Shown here in pieces: positions 19,289 through 27,141 of a stretch of DNA of 47,682 bases. Source of the stretch: Ferrithrix thermotolerans DSM 19514 (GTDB lineage Bacteria; Actinomycetota; Acidimicrobiia; Acidimicrobiales; Acidimicrobiaceae). Position numbers and translations under genes: made by a program. Location: positions 1 through 47,682 of the forward strand of contig NZ_FQUL01000016.1 of the NCBI RefSeq assembly GCF_900128965.1, given 5' to 3'. The notes under the pieces were generated by a model. The model was not told where the DNA came from. It did no database searches and saw nothing but the letters and a program-made list of their open reading frames with translations. Every line of letters begins with the position of its first letter. Positions within the stretch are counted from its first letter, which is position 1.

Positions 19289-20434
19289 ATGAATAACTTC
19301 TCACTGAGCCAAGAGCAAAAAGAGTTCCGGGCAGCGATTAGAAGGTTTGCAGAGGACAAGGTGGCTCCTCATGCTGCGGAGGTGGACAGGTCGGCATCAT
19401 TTCCATGGGACTCTTTCAAAGCCTGCGTTGAGATGGAACTACCTGCGCTAGGGTTCCCTGAAATCTACGGTGGTTCGGGCGCTTCGAGTGTGGATCAGGC
19501 AATCATGGTTGAAGAACTAGCAAGGGTGTGTGCCTCCACCTCCCTAACCATGCTCATATCAAAGCTCGGAATGATACCCGTACTCTACTGGGGCTCCGAA
19601 GAGCTCAAGAAGAGGTACATTCCAAAGGTAGCAGCGGGTGCTGCCCAGGCCTCCTACTGCCTCTCAGAACCAGATGCTGGATCAGACGTGGCTTCGATGA
19701 AGACTAAGGCGGTCAGGGACGGGGATCACTATGTGCTAAGCGGCACCAAGTACTGGATAACCAACGCTGGGATCTCAGATACTTATACAGTCTTTGCTAA
19801 GACCGATTCTGAAGCCGGTCACAGAGGCATATCCGCTTTTGTTGTAGAAGCGGACTGGGGTGTAAAGGTTACAAAGTTAGAGGAGAAGCTCGGTGTGCGG
19901 GGTTCACCGACGGGAGAGGTTCTCTTCGATGATGTGCGGGTGCCAGTTGAAAACCGAATCGGCGAGGAGGGTCAAGGATTCTACATAGCTATGGGTACCT
20001 TAGACCGAAGCCGCCCCATGATTGGAGCTCAGGCGGTAGGCATCGCCCAAGGCGCTATCGACTACGCAGTGAACTATGCAAAGCAGCGTAAGCAGTTTGG
20101 CAAGGCGGTGACGGATAATCAGGGAATTCAGTTCATGATAGCTGACATGGAGACGAAGATCGAGGCGTCGCGGGAACTCGTTTATCACGCGTGTTCTTTG
20201 GTGGATGAAGATCCAGATAACGAGCTTTCGAAGTTTGGTGCCATGGCTAAGATGTTTGCATCGGACACGGCTATGTCGGTAACGGTAGATGCACTGCAGC
20301 TGCTTGGGGGATACGGATTCACAAAAGACTTTCCGCTCGAGCGTTACATGCGCGACGCCAAGATAACTCAGATATACGAGGGAACCAATCAGATACAGAG
20401 GATCGTGATCGCAAGGTCAGTACTCAATCGATAG
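19289..20434 (+). CDS. Short/medium-chain-type acyl-CoA dehydrogenase
   Basis: The 381-residue protein matches butyryl-CoA dehydrogenase-type enzymes in length and motifs. These are YCLSEPDAGSDVASM for FAD and substrate, GTKYWITNAG, RKQFGKAVTDNQGIQF, and the catalytic base Glu364 in QIYEGTNQIQR. It oxidises acyl-CoA to 2-enoyl-CoA and passes electrons to ETF. A 3-hydroxyacyl-CoA dehydrogenase follows 58 bases later, so the two probably form part of a beta-oxidation or butanoyl-CoA unit. A palindromic operator candidate lies upstream. Confidence 0.93.
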   Translation: MNNFSLSQEQKEFRAAIRRFAEDKVAPHAAEVDRSASFPWDSFKACVEMELPALGFPEIYGGSGASSVDQAIMVEELARVCASTSLTMLISKLGMIPVLYWGSEELKKRYIPKVAAGAAQASYCLSEPDAGSDVASMKTKAVRDGDHYVLSGTKYWITNAGISDTYTVFAKTDSEAGHRGISAFVVEADWGVKVTKLEEKLGVRGSPTGEVLFDDVRVPVENRIGEEGQGFYIAMGTLDRSRPMIGAQAVGIAQGAIDYAVNYAKQRKQFGKAVTDNQGIQFMIADMETKIEASRELVYHACSLVDEDPDNELSKFGAMAKMFASDTAMSVTVDALQLLGGYGFTKDFPLERYMRDAKITQIYEGTNQIQRIVIARSVLNR

Positions 20435-20492
20435 GGGTTGTGACGACGGGGTCTTGTATGTTTTTTGATGTGGATTTAGTAGAGGTGGTTCG

Positions 20493-21347
20493 ATGATAAC
20501 CAAGGTAGGAGTCGTCGGCTGTGGTCTGATGGGTTCTGGGATAGCAGAGGTTAGCGCCCGTAAGGATCTTATGGTTGTAGTTGTGGAGTCTGACGTTTTA
20601 GCGGTTGAGCAGGGGATGAGGAGAGTAGACAACTCGCTGTCCCGTGCTCTCAAGGCCAAAAAGATTACGGAAGAACAGCTTGAGTCCGCTAGATCCAAGA
20701 TCACCTACGATACGGACATGGGGTCACTCTTTGACTGTGATATCGTAATCGAGGCTATAGTGGAGAGCGAATCCGCCAAGGAAGAGGTCTTTCGTACCTT
20801 GGACAAGGTAGTCGTCAAAGACAACGCTATCTTGGCTTCGAACACCTCTTCGATACCGATCATGAAACTTGCTATGGCGACTTCAAGGCCAGAGACTGTG
20901 GTCGGCATTCACTTCTTCAACCCCGTACCGGTCCTTCCTTTGGTAGAGATCGTTCGCTCCCTCCTTACGTCTCCGGACACCGAGGAGCGCGCTACTGACT
21001 TTGTTGAAAAGATGCTGTCCAAGCACGTCATAAGGTCGAAGGATAGAGCGGGATTTATTGTAAACGCCCTGCTTATTCCTTATATCCTCTCGGCGATCAG
21101 GATGTTTGAATCAGGCTTTGCGAGTGCAGAAGACATAGATGCTGGTATGGTAGAAGGTTGTGCCCATCCGATGGGTCCTTTGGCACTTGCAGACCTTATC
21201 GGACTGGATACCACCCAAGCTGTGGCCCAGTCTCTCTACGAGGAGTTTAAAGAACCGCTGTATGCGCCGCCTCCGCTACTCTCAAGGATGTGCGAGGCTG
21301 GTCTTTTGGGCAGAAAGACAAAGCGCGGCTTTTACTCTTACGGCTAG
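20493..21347 (+). CDS. 3-hydroxybutyryl-CoA dehydrogenase
   Basis: The 284-residue protein is the stand-alone 3-hydroxyacyl-CoA dehydrogenase size. It has an N-terminal NAD-binding GCGLMGSG (9-16), the catalytic-site segment GIHFFNPVPVLPLVEI, and a C-terminal domain with GFIVNALLIPY and HPMGPLALADLIGLD. It interconverts 3-hydroxyacyl-CoA and 3-oxoacyl-CoA. GAGGTGG precedes the ATG. The neighbouring dehydrogenase at 19289 supplies the earlier step of the same route. Symbols such as hbd, fadB2 or paaH are used for relatives; I do not choose one. Confidence 0.93.
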   Translation: MITKVGVVGCGLMGSGIAEVSARKDLMVVVVESDVLAVEQGMRRVDNSLSRALKAKKITEEQLESARSKITYDTDMGSLFDCDIVIEAIVESESAKEEVFRTLDKVVVKDNAILASNTSSIPIMKLAMATSRPETVVGIHFFNPVPVLPLVEIVRSLLTSPDTEERATDFVEKMLSKHVIRSKDRAGFIVNALLIPYILSAIRMFESGFASAEDIDAGMVEGCAHPMGPLALADLIGLDTTQAVAQSLYEEFKEPLYAPPPLLSRMCEAGLLGRKTKRGFYSYG

Positions 21348-21423
21348 GTGTTCAACGCGTTGTGCGCCCTTACTAAAGGTCTTCGGAGAGGGGTCAAGGT
21401 ATTTAGAAGCCGCTAGCCCATAG

Positions 21424-21429
21424 TAGTAT
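21424..21429 (+). promoter_or_regulatory. Putative -10 box of gltX
   Basis: TAGTAT lies nine bases before the gltX GTG and no ribosome-binding site is visible. If it is the -10 box, the transcript would start at the GTG and be leaderless, like the ilv and leu leaders. Confidence 0.4.
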
Positions 21430-21438
21430 CTAGCTATT

Positions 21439-22830
21439 GTGACTGATGAGATTAGACTCCGCTTTGCTCCCTCTCCAACCGGATACTTCCATGTGGGAGG
21501 CGCAAGAACAGCGCTTTACAACTGGCTTGTGGCAAAGAAGTCGGGAGGACAGTTCATCTTAAGGATCGACGACACCGACGAGCAGAGAAATAAAGACGAG
21601 TGGACAGACGGGATCTTGGCGGCGCTGGGTTGGCTTGAGATAACCTTTGACGAAGGTCCCTACTTTCAGTCACAACGTAAGTCGTTATACAGTGAGACCG
21701 CCCGGAGGCTTTTTGAATCTGGCCTTGCCTACTTCTGCTCATGTACTCGCGAAGAGATAGATGAGAGGGCGAGGCTTCGAGGTGGTAGACCTGGGTACGA
21801 TGGTTTCTGCCGAGACCGGGGATTGCAACCTAAGGAAGGGTATGCCCTTAGGTTCAAAGTCCCAGATGGCGAAACGATCGTTGACGACCAAGTACGGGGA
21901 CGAGTCGTGTTCTCCAACTCTACAATTGAAGACTTCATCCTGCTAAAGGGCAACGGGGCGGCGCTTTATGTGTTGGCTAACTTTGTAGACGACGTTGATC
22001 TTAGGATTACTCACGTAATTAGAGCCGAGGAGCATCTTCCAACTACCCCTAAAGCGGTGTTGCTCTATCAAGCGCTTGGACTACGCCCCCCGGTATTTGC
22101 GCACCTACCGGTACTGGTGAATGAAAAAAGGGTGAAGCTTTCAAAGCGGAGAGATCGCGTGGCGGTTGAAGACTTCAGGGACCAGGGTTTTCTTCCCGAG
22201 GCGATGGTGAACTATCTGGCGCTTCTTGGATGGAGTCCAGGTGACGACGTGGAGTTTCTCTCCCGAGAGGAGATGTTGGATCGGTTCGATCTCTCTCGAG
22301 TATCAAAAGCGCCTGCTTTTTTTGACGTGGTGAAGATGACCCACTTCAACAAGCACTACATAATGATCATGGAGCTAGATCGCTTCGTTGAAGAGTCTGT
22401 CAGGTTCTTAGAGTCAGAGGATTTTTGGACCGGCGATGAGGCTCAGAGGGCGAAGTTGACTGAGGTGGCGCCGTTCGTGAAGGAGCGGATAGCGCTGCTT
22501 TCAGAGGTGGTACCTATGGTTGACTTTTTGTTTGCAGATCTCAAGGAGCTGGGGCTTCCAATCGGCCCATTTAGTGACTCAGACCAAGTGATTCTAAGTA
22601 GATACGTAGATAGAGTCGAGCGACTCCAGGAGTTTCGTAAGGACGATCTAGAGAGCGAGTTCCGGGAGTTAGGGGAAGAGCTGAGTATTTCGCTGCGTAA
22701 ACTACAGGCGCCAATAAGGCTGGCGGTGACGGGTCGTAAGGTAGGTCCACCACTTTTTGTGGCTATGGAGGTTTTAGGCCGGGACACCTCTATAAGGCGG
22801 ATTAAAGGCGCTCTTGGCCAAAGGGTTTGA
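21439..22830 (+). CDS. gltX: Glutamyl-tRNA synthetase
   Basis: A class I synthetase that charges tRNA-Glu, and, in organisms using GatCAB, usually also tRNA-Gln. It has 463 residues with an HVGG form of the HIGH motif (18-21, in PSPTGYFHVGGARTA) and KLSKR (233-237) as KMSKS. Cys100, Cys102 and Cys124 lie where some GluRS proteins hold zinc. The C-terminal half is the helical anticodon-binding region. The start is GTG at 21439. No GlnRS gene is seen here, while gatCAB, tRNA-Gln and tRNA-Glu are, so a non-discriminating role is the natural inference. The end overlaps the next gene by 17 bases. Confidence 0.97.
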   Translation: MTDEIRLRFAPSPTGYFHVGGARTALYNWLVAKKSGGQFILRIDDTDEQRNKDEWTDGILAALGWLEITFDEGPYFQSQRKSLYSETARRLFESGLAYFCSCTREEIDERARLRGGRPGYDGFCRDRGLQPKEGYALRFKVPDGETIVDDQVRGRVVFSNSTIEDFILLKGNGAALYVLANFVDDVDLRITHVIRAEEHLPTTPKAVLLYQALGLRPPVFAHLPVLVNEKRVKLSKRRDRVAVEDFRDQGFLPEAMVNYLALLGWSPGDDVEFLSREEMLDRFDLSRVSKAPAFFDVVKMTHFNKHYIMIMELDRFVEESVRFLESEDFWTGDEAQRAKLTEVAPFVKERIALLSEVVPMVDFLFADLKELGLPIGPFSDSDQVILSRYVDRVERLQEFRKDDLESEFRELGEELSISLRKLQAPIRLAVTGRKVGPPLFVAMEVLGRDTSIRRIKGALGQRV

Positions 22831-23476
22831 TGGTTTGCGTGAAAGAAAAACGGGAAGAGTCATGCTTAGGATCGCTCTAGCGATCATGGCTCTAACTATG
22901 GCTTTGTCTCTTTGGTTTGGGTACAACGTGTTCTCCATATGGCGGTACTCGAGCTCGCATTGTAAAGCGCATGTAGGTGCGATCTTGATCATGGGAGCAG
23001 CCGAGTACAATGGTGTTCCGTCGAAGGTACTAACGGCCCGGGCTGACTCTGCTGCAAAGCTGTATCAAATGGGTGTGGCGCGATACGTCGTCTCGTTGGG
23101 AGGATCACGAAAAGGCGATGTCTACAGCGAGGCTGAAGTTGCGAGAGCGGAACTGGTTCGGGAAAAGGTGCCCAGTGCCGATGCGTTTGCTTCGAGCTAC
23201 GGCCAAGACACCTATCAGTCGATAGCTGGCGTACTGCCACTCCTTAGGAGCTTGGACGTCAGCAAAGTTGTCGTCGTCTCCGATGGATTTCATCTCTATC
23301 GATCCGTACACATTGCTCAAGATCTGGGGCTTTGGGCATGTGGATATGCCGACGAGGACTCCCCGATTAGGGGATGGCTTAGTTTTAAGTACATGCTTCG
23401 AGAGGCTCTAGCGGTAACAGGGGCACAGGTAATCGGCTACAAAGAAGAGAGTATTTTGCGACATGGTCAGGACTGA
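22814..23476 (+). CDS. DUF218/YdcF-like membrane-anchored protein
   Basis: The 220-residue protein has one N-terminal membrane segment (about residues 17-36, MLRIALAIMALTMALSLWF region) and then a DUF218/YdcF-type domain. The domain has the strand GAILIMGAAEYNG, the conserved RADSAAKLYQMG, VVSLGG, and the KVVVVSDGFHLYRS motif with the typical Asp/His. SanA/YdcF relatives have been linked to the cell envelope, but the reaction is unknown. The TTG at 22814 overlaps the end of gltX; TTG 22835 and ATG 22862 are later options, the last one removing some of the cytoplasmic tail. It is cotranscribed with gltX in all likelihood. Confidence 0.85.
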   Translation: MAKGFDGLRERKTGRVMLRIALAIMALTMALSLWFGYNVFSIWRYSSSHCKAHVGAILIMGAAEYNGVPSKVLTARADSAAKLYQMGVARYVVSLGGSRKGDVYSEAEVARAELVREKVPSADAFASSYGQDTYQSIAGVLPLLRSLDVSKVVVVSDGFHLYRSVHIAQDLGLWACGYADEDSPIRGWLSFKYMLREALAVTGAQVIGYKEESILRHGQD

Positions 23477-23500
23477 TAGAGTGTAGTCTAGAGGTGTCCT

Positions 23501-23571
23501 TCGGGGGTGGTGTAATTGGCAACACTACAGATTCTGGCTCTGTCATTGGGGGTTCGAGTCCTCCCCCCCGA
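23501..23571 (+). tRNA. tRNA-Gln (anticodon CTG)
   Basis: A cloverleaf can be drawn: acceptor TCGGGGG with CCCCGA/G, a GTG/CAC D stem, anticodon stem ACAGA/TCTGT with loop TTCTGGC (anticodon CTG), and T stem GGGGG/CCTCC with loop TTCGAGT. U8 is present at the right place. The variable region or the acceptor is one base shorter than in typical Gln tRNAs, because the C-run must serve both the T and acceptor stems. No CCA is encoded. It begins 24 bases after the DUF218 gene, so it may share the gltX transcript. Confidence 0.85.
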
Positions 23572-23999
23572 GCTCGTAACCGATGTGCGGAGCGCTCGGG
23601 TTTCGACAGAGTTTCGATACTCCTTGAGTTAGGACTCTATTTTCTCTCTGATCCTTTCAATCTCTAACAAGATATTGAGTGATCTCTACCTTGAGGGGCT
23701 TTGGTCATCTTTACATAGCAGGTCTACATAATCAAAGTTCTATATGTTACGACTGTCGCACTAAGAGTTAGGACATTGATAACACGACTTTGAGATGTCC
23801 AAAGGCTTCTGGTTTAGATCGAGGAAAAAAGAGAAGAATGGTTGTTAGAACTTCCAGGTGGTCGTGTTTTAGCGGACTCTGCCAAACCACGGGGACGCGA
23901 TGAGAATCTCTAGGGGTAGCTCTTGCTCATTTCCCAGTTCTTTGGTGTAACGAGTGACTGATTCTTGTTAGTTCTCTGGTAGGCTACATATGCCTATTT
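23572..23999. other. Intergenic region between tRNA-Gln and tRNA-Glu
   Basis: I see no gene. CCCGAGC (23566-23572, overlapping the tRNA end) can pair with GCTCGGG (23594-23600), followed by TTT, a terminator-like stem that would compete with the tRNA acceptor stem. A promoter for tRNA-Glu is expected near 23965-23990 but its boxes are not clear. Confidence 0.4.
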
Positions 24000-24072
24000 G
24001 GCCCCATCGTCTAGAGGCCCAGGACATCACCCTCTCAAGGTGGAGACACGGGTTCGAATCCCGTTGGGGCTG
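24000..24072 (+). tRNA. tRNA-Glu (anticodon CTC)
   Basis: A full cloverleaf is visible: acceptor GGCCCCA with TGGGGCT (one G-U at the end), U8 at 24007, anticodon stem TCACC/GGTGG with loop CTCTCAA (anticodon CTC), and T stem ACGGG/CCCGT with loop TTCGAAT. The discriminator is G and CCA is not encoded. It is the substrate of GltX encoded 1.2 kb upstream. Confidence 0.95.
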
Positions 24073-24075
24073 CGC

Positions 24076-24105
24076 TTGATGACCTGCGATTTCGCAGGTC
24101 ATCAA
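24076..24105 (+). terminator. Long hairpin after tRNA-Glu
   Basis: TTGATGACCTGCGA pairs perfectly with TCGCAGGTCATCAA (14 pairs) across a TT junction, with the innermost pairs opening to form the loop. It starts four bases after the tRNA. There is only a poor T-run, so it may be a terminator or a processing barrier. Confidence 0.6.
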
Positions 24106-24200
24106 TACATTTGCTCCAAGTGATAACGCAGATTGCTAACCAAGTACTTCGATCATGTGCCCTTTGCTCCTTATTTGCCAAGGCGTAACAACTTAGCCAC

Positions 24201-24291
24201 AGCGTATCGTACAGATCACGGCGACAACGCTGTCGCACCTGTGCACTTCTCAGATACGCTAATAGCTCAACGCCTGGCTGGGGGCGTTTTT
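24201..24291 (+). ncRNA. Candidate structured small RNA with intrinsic terminator
   Basis: AGCGTATC (24201-24208) pairs with GATACGCT (24253-24260). Directly inside, GTACAG (24209-24214) pairs with CTGTGC (24239-24244, one G-U), and inside that GCGACA-ACGC-TGTCGC (24221-24236) forms a six-pair hairpin. Thus 20 pairs stack with one eight-base bulge and small internal loops. AACGCC/GGCGTT with five Ts (24269-24291) follows as a plus-strand terminator. No coding frame explains it. The 5' end is unknown and could reach back to 24106. I do not recognise the family. Confidence 0.5.
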
Positions 24292-24354
24292 GTCGCCTAG
24301 ACAGTTTGTCCACCGAGCCTCAGGTAGTTATCGGGTAAGCGATGGATCTCTAAC

Positions 24355-25233
24355 TTACAACATGCCAAGTTCTTCGTAAGTGGGTTTAAAGGCGGGCAAC
24401 TCTTTTGACCCATTAAGGGTTTCACCGATTGCCGAGAGAGTTGCTCCTATCTCTGTCAATCTGTCATTATCTACGGCGCTCCAAAGTCCCTTAGCAAGGC
24501 TTTCTGTCTCTGCTTCAACTGTGATTCTGAAGTCTTTACCCGCAGCCGTAATGGAGCCAGATCCATCGATAAACCCTCGTCGCCTAAGGTTAGCTTCTGC
24601 TTCGGTCCACTGTTCCTCCGTCCAGCCTCGTGATGCGAGCACCATCTCTTTAGACATGTGTCCTACCCCGCTAAGAAGAATGTGGGCTTCAACACCTGAG
24701 ACCGATGAACTAAGGAGAACGGCGTTGTGGATGTCGCCTTTGTGTTCACGGATCAAAGTAGCAAGATGAAAGAGGACGATATGAGGCTTCTCGGGTGCGG
24801 ATATACCTAAATTTGCAGAATACAGGGGCTTGCCTTCAGGGGATCCCGTGCCGGCTACCTCTTCGAGGAGACCCGTGAGGGAGTCGAACGTCCCTGAAGA
24901 GGTGTGAGAACCAAGTAATCGTGTCAGGGCTCGATCTGCACCTTCAAATCTTGCGGTGATAAAACTCTCTGGACCAGCTACCTCCCATACCGAATCCATA
25001 TGCTGTCTTACCATCGATAGCGAGAAGTTGTAGAAGGTCGCCGCCACGGTTTCAGGAGTAACCCGCCCCATGGGTGCTGCTCGACCTGCAAAGTATCTCG
25101 ACCATACATCTTCGACGCCGAGCTCTTTGTAAGCCTCTCGGCACTCCCGAACGAAGTAGGTCACTATGTGGATCTTCTCCAGCTCTTTCCAGATCGGTCT
25201 TAGTAGGTCTATGCGAACTCTATCTTCAGCCAT
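24355..25233 (-). CDS. SCO6745-like helix-turn-helix-type protein
   Basis: The 292-residue protein matches a family found mainly in actinobacteria (SCO6745/SalK-like). Recognisable points are the N-terminal IHIVTYFVRECREAYKELGV, the motif YFAGRAAPMG, and the FYNFSLSMV helix. A C-terminal winged-helix-like part with RGWTEEQWTEAEANLRRRGFID follows, resembling a MarR-type wing. Its molecular role is not established; some relatives sit in antibiotic gene clusters. It has no membrane segments. It converges on the candidate small RNA and tRNA-Glu, with about 60 bases between the terminator and its stop. The ATG at 25233 is the only sensible start. Confidence 0.75.
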   Translation of the reverse strand: MAEDRVRIDLLRPIWKELEKIHIVTYFVRECREAYKELGVEDVWSRYFAGRAAPMGRVTPETVAATFYNFSLSMVRQHMDSVWEVAGPESFITARFEGADRALTRLLGSHTSSGTFDSLTGLLEEVAGTGSPEGKPLYSANLGISAPEKPHIVLFHLATLIREHKGDIHNAVLLSSSVSGVEAHILLSGVGHMSKEMVLASRGWTEEQWTEAEANLRRRGFIDGSGSITAAGKDFRITVEAETESLAKGLWSAVDNDRLTEIGATLSAIGETLNGSKELPAFKPTYEELGML

Positions 25234-25420
25234 TGTCCAAAGTTATCACCTTACAGAGGCTGATTTAGGGCAGCCCGCAAATACACTGCGTAAGTACGTG
25301 CTCAGGGTGAGCGTGCCTAAGCGTCGGCTTGCTTCTCAGCTTACCGTTTGGTTCAAGGCACTTTCTGACATGTCGTTGTGCCGACATGCTAAGTTCTTCC
25401 AAGTTCGCTAGATTGGAGGC

Positions 25421-25807
25421 ATGATGGATCCAAAGATAACCGAGTTTGCCAAGGGTAAGAACTTTGCCGCTTTTACTACAATCTTTCCTAGTGGCTTTCC
25501 GCAAACCTCTATTATGTGGATCGACGCGGACGACGATCACCTTTTGATCAATACCGAGATTCACAGGGCTAAGTACGCCAACGTGCAAAAAAATCCAAAG
25601 GTATCGGTGGTTATCTGGGACAACGCTAACCCGTACTCTTACATCGAGGTGCGTGGTGAGGTGGTTGGAACCGTGCTTGGGGAAGAGGCCTTGGATCACA
25701 TCAATAAAGTTTCGGAGAAGTACACGGGCGGACCCTACTCAAACCCAATCCAGTCGGAGAGGGTGATTCTAAAGATTCTTCCTGAAAGGATACGAGCTAA
25801 CGGTTAG
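25421..25807 (+). CDS. PPOX-class (F420/FMN-binding split-barrel) protein
   Basis: A 128-residue flavin-binding split-barrel protein of the pyridoxamine-oxidase-like superfamily, in the group often annotated as F420-dependent in actinobacteria. The signature strands are FAAFTTIFPSGFPQTSIMWID, LLINTEIHRAKYANVQKNPKVSV and YIEVRGEVVG. It probably reduces or binds a small molecule with F420H2 or FMN; the substrate is unknown. GGAGG sits one base before ATG 25421 and four before ATG 25424, so the second methionine may be the real start. It stands alone, divergent from the SCO6745-like gene. Confidence 0.85.
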   Translation: MMDPKITEFAKGKNFAAFTTIFPSGFPQTSIMWIDADDDHLLINTEIHRAKYANVQKNPKVSVVIWDNANPYSYIEVRGEVVGTVLGEEALDHINKVSEKYTGGPYSNPIQSERVILKILPERIRANG

Positions 25808-25998
25808 TGGTTCGTAGCTACAAATGGTTTCTCTTTACGTTCCCGGGTGTCTCAGGAGGAATCGATAGGTCTGAGAGCTGTGATGTGTATTTACAGACGG
25901 TTCGAGTTGCAGCCCTGTCATTGGATCGATTTAGATTCTATGTAATTAGATGACTTTGGAGCAAGGAGATTTCCTAGCTGTCTGGAAGGGGTGTGATC

Positions 25999-26829
25999 AT
26001 GTTCGCCTTTGTAAATGGTGAAGTGCTTGATCAAAGAGAAGCAACGATATCGGTGTTTGACCACGGACTCGTGACGGGTGATGGTGTCTTTGAGACCATA
26101 GCGGTTTATCAGGGCAGACCCTTTGCGCTAAAGAGGCACCTTGACAGGCTAAGTCGAAGTGCAAAGGGTCTGCTTCTTTCGCCCCCTGACCTAGATACAG
26201 TGAGAGAAGCAACTCTAAGCGTTGTATCAAAAAGTGATCTTCGAGACGGCAAGGTTCGTATAACCTACACAGCTGGGTCGTCGAGTCTTTCATCAGATCG
26301 CGTGGATACTAAGGGAACACTAGTCATTGCTTGCGAACCTTGCTCATTTGGTAATGGATCGAAAGCATCTGTGAGCGTGGTTCCGTGGAAGAGAAATGAA
26401 CACGGAGCGCTTAGTGGACTAAAGACCACATCTTACGCTGAAAACGTACTGGCTCTATCCTATGCTAAGGAGCGGAACGCTCAGGAGGCGCTCTTCTCTA
26501 ACATCGCAAATAGGCTGTGTGAAGGCACTGGTTCTAATGTATTTGTGGTGTGGGACGATACAGTTGTGACTCCTCCGCTCAGTGACGGTCCCCTGGCGGG
26601 TATCACACGGGAACTGGTCCTAGAGAAGATCGGTGGGGCGGAGAGAGAGATTCCGATGGAGGTCTTTTCCTCGAGTATGATCTCGGAGGTATTTCTAACT
26701 TCGACGATCAGAGAGGTGCAAGCCGTGGTGCAGATAGACGGTAAGCCGGTTGGCAACGGAGAGATAGGTCCACTAACGCGTGAGTTCGCAAAGGCGTTTG
26801 AAGAACTAAAGCAGGCTTCGAGCGACTAA
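25999..26829 (+). CDS. Class-IV (branched-chain/D-amino-acid/ADC-lyase) PLP aminotransferase
   Basis: The 276-residue protein has the fold-type IV pattern: FVNGEVLDQREATISVFDHGLVTGDGVFETI at the N-terminus, catalytic Lys142 in SGLKTTSYAEN, the cofactor Glu region ANRLCEGTGSNVFVV, and the C-terminal EVFLTSTIREVQAV. Members include aminodeoxychorismate lyase (PabC), D-amino acid aminotransferase and IlvE. Short length and the GDGVFETI motif favour a PabC-like or D-amino-acid enzyme. Since the ilv genes in this window lack ilvE, a role there is possible but unproven. ATG 25999 suits GGAAGGGG better than GTG 25993. Confidence 0.85.
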   Translation: MFAFVNGEVLDQREATISVFDHGLVTGDGVFETIAVYQGRPFALKRHLDRLSRSAKGLLLSPPDLDTVREATLSVVSKSDLRDGKVRITYTAGSSSLSSDRVDTKGTLVIACEPCSFGNGSKASVSVVPWKRNEHGALSGLKTTSYAENVLALSYAKERNAQEALFSNIANRLCEGTGSNVFVVWDDTVVTPPLSDGPLAGITRELVLEKIGGAEREIPMEVFSSSMISEVFLTSTIREVQAVVQIDGKPVGNGEIGPLTREFAKAFEELKQASSD

Positions 26830-27141
26830 GGCACTTGCATTTAGATGGCCTGGGTTCGTGGGTCGAGATGCCGATGTGATCGATGTAGGAACCTTGCGAT
26901 GGTTAGGCCTAGCTGTGATCAATCATCGACCGTGTAAAGTTGTGCAACGGATGCCGTTAGTTACGATTTTCCCAAGGCAACTTCCACCAATTAGATAGAT
27001 CGTTGAGAACTTAGTCTTAGCTTCAAATGCCATAACTTGAGAGCGTTCGTGAGATCGGTTTCATCGACACATCTAGCTTGAAGTAGTCTTGTAAGAAAAT
27101 ATGAATGGTTCGAAAAGCTTACGTGTCGTGTGGAGGTAGCC
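26830..27141. other. Intergenic region upstream of the xdhC-like gene
   Basis: I see no gene. GCTTCAAATGCCATAAC at 27020-27036 matches a sequence upstream of the alanine dehydrogenase gene (30268-30284) at 16 of 17 positions, so it may be a shared regulatory or promoter element. A few short inverted repeats are not convincing. Confidence 0.4.

Noticed and set aside
24035-24313. 92-codon minus-strand frame across tRNA-Glu
   Set aside because: Its end is the usual artefact of reading a tRNA gene, and the rest lies over the structured RNA candidate. It has no family pattern.
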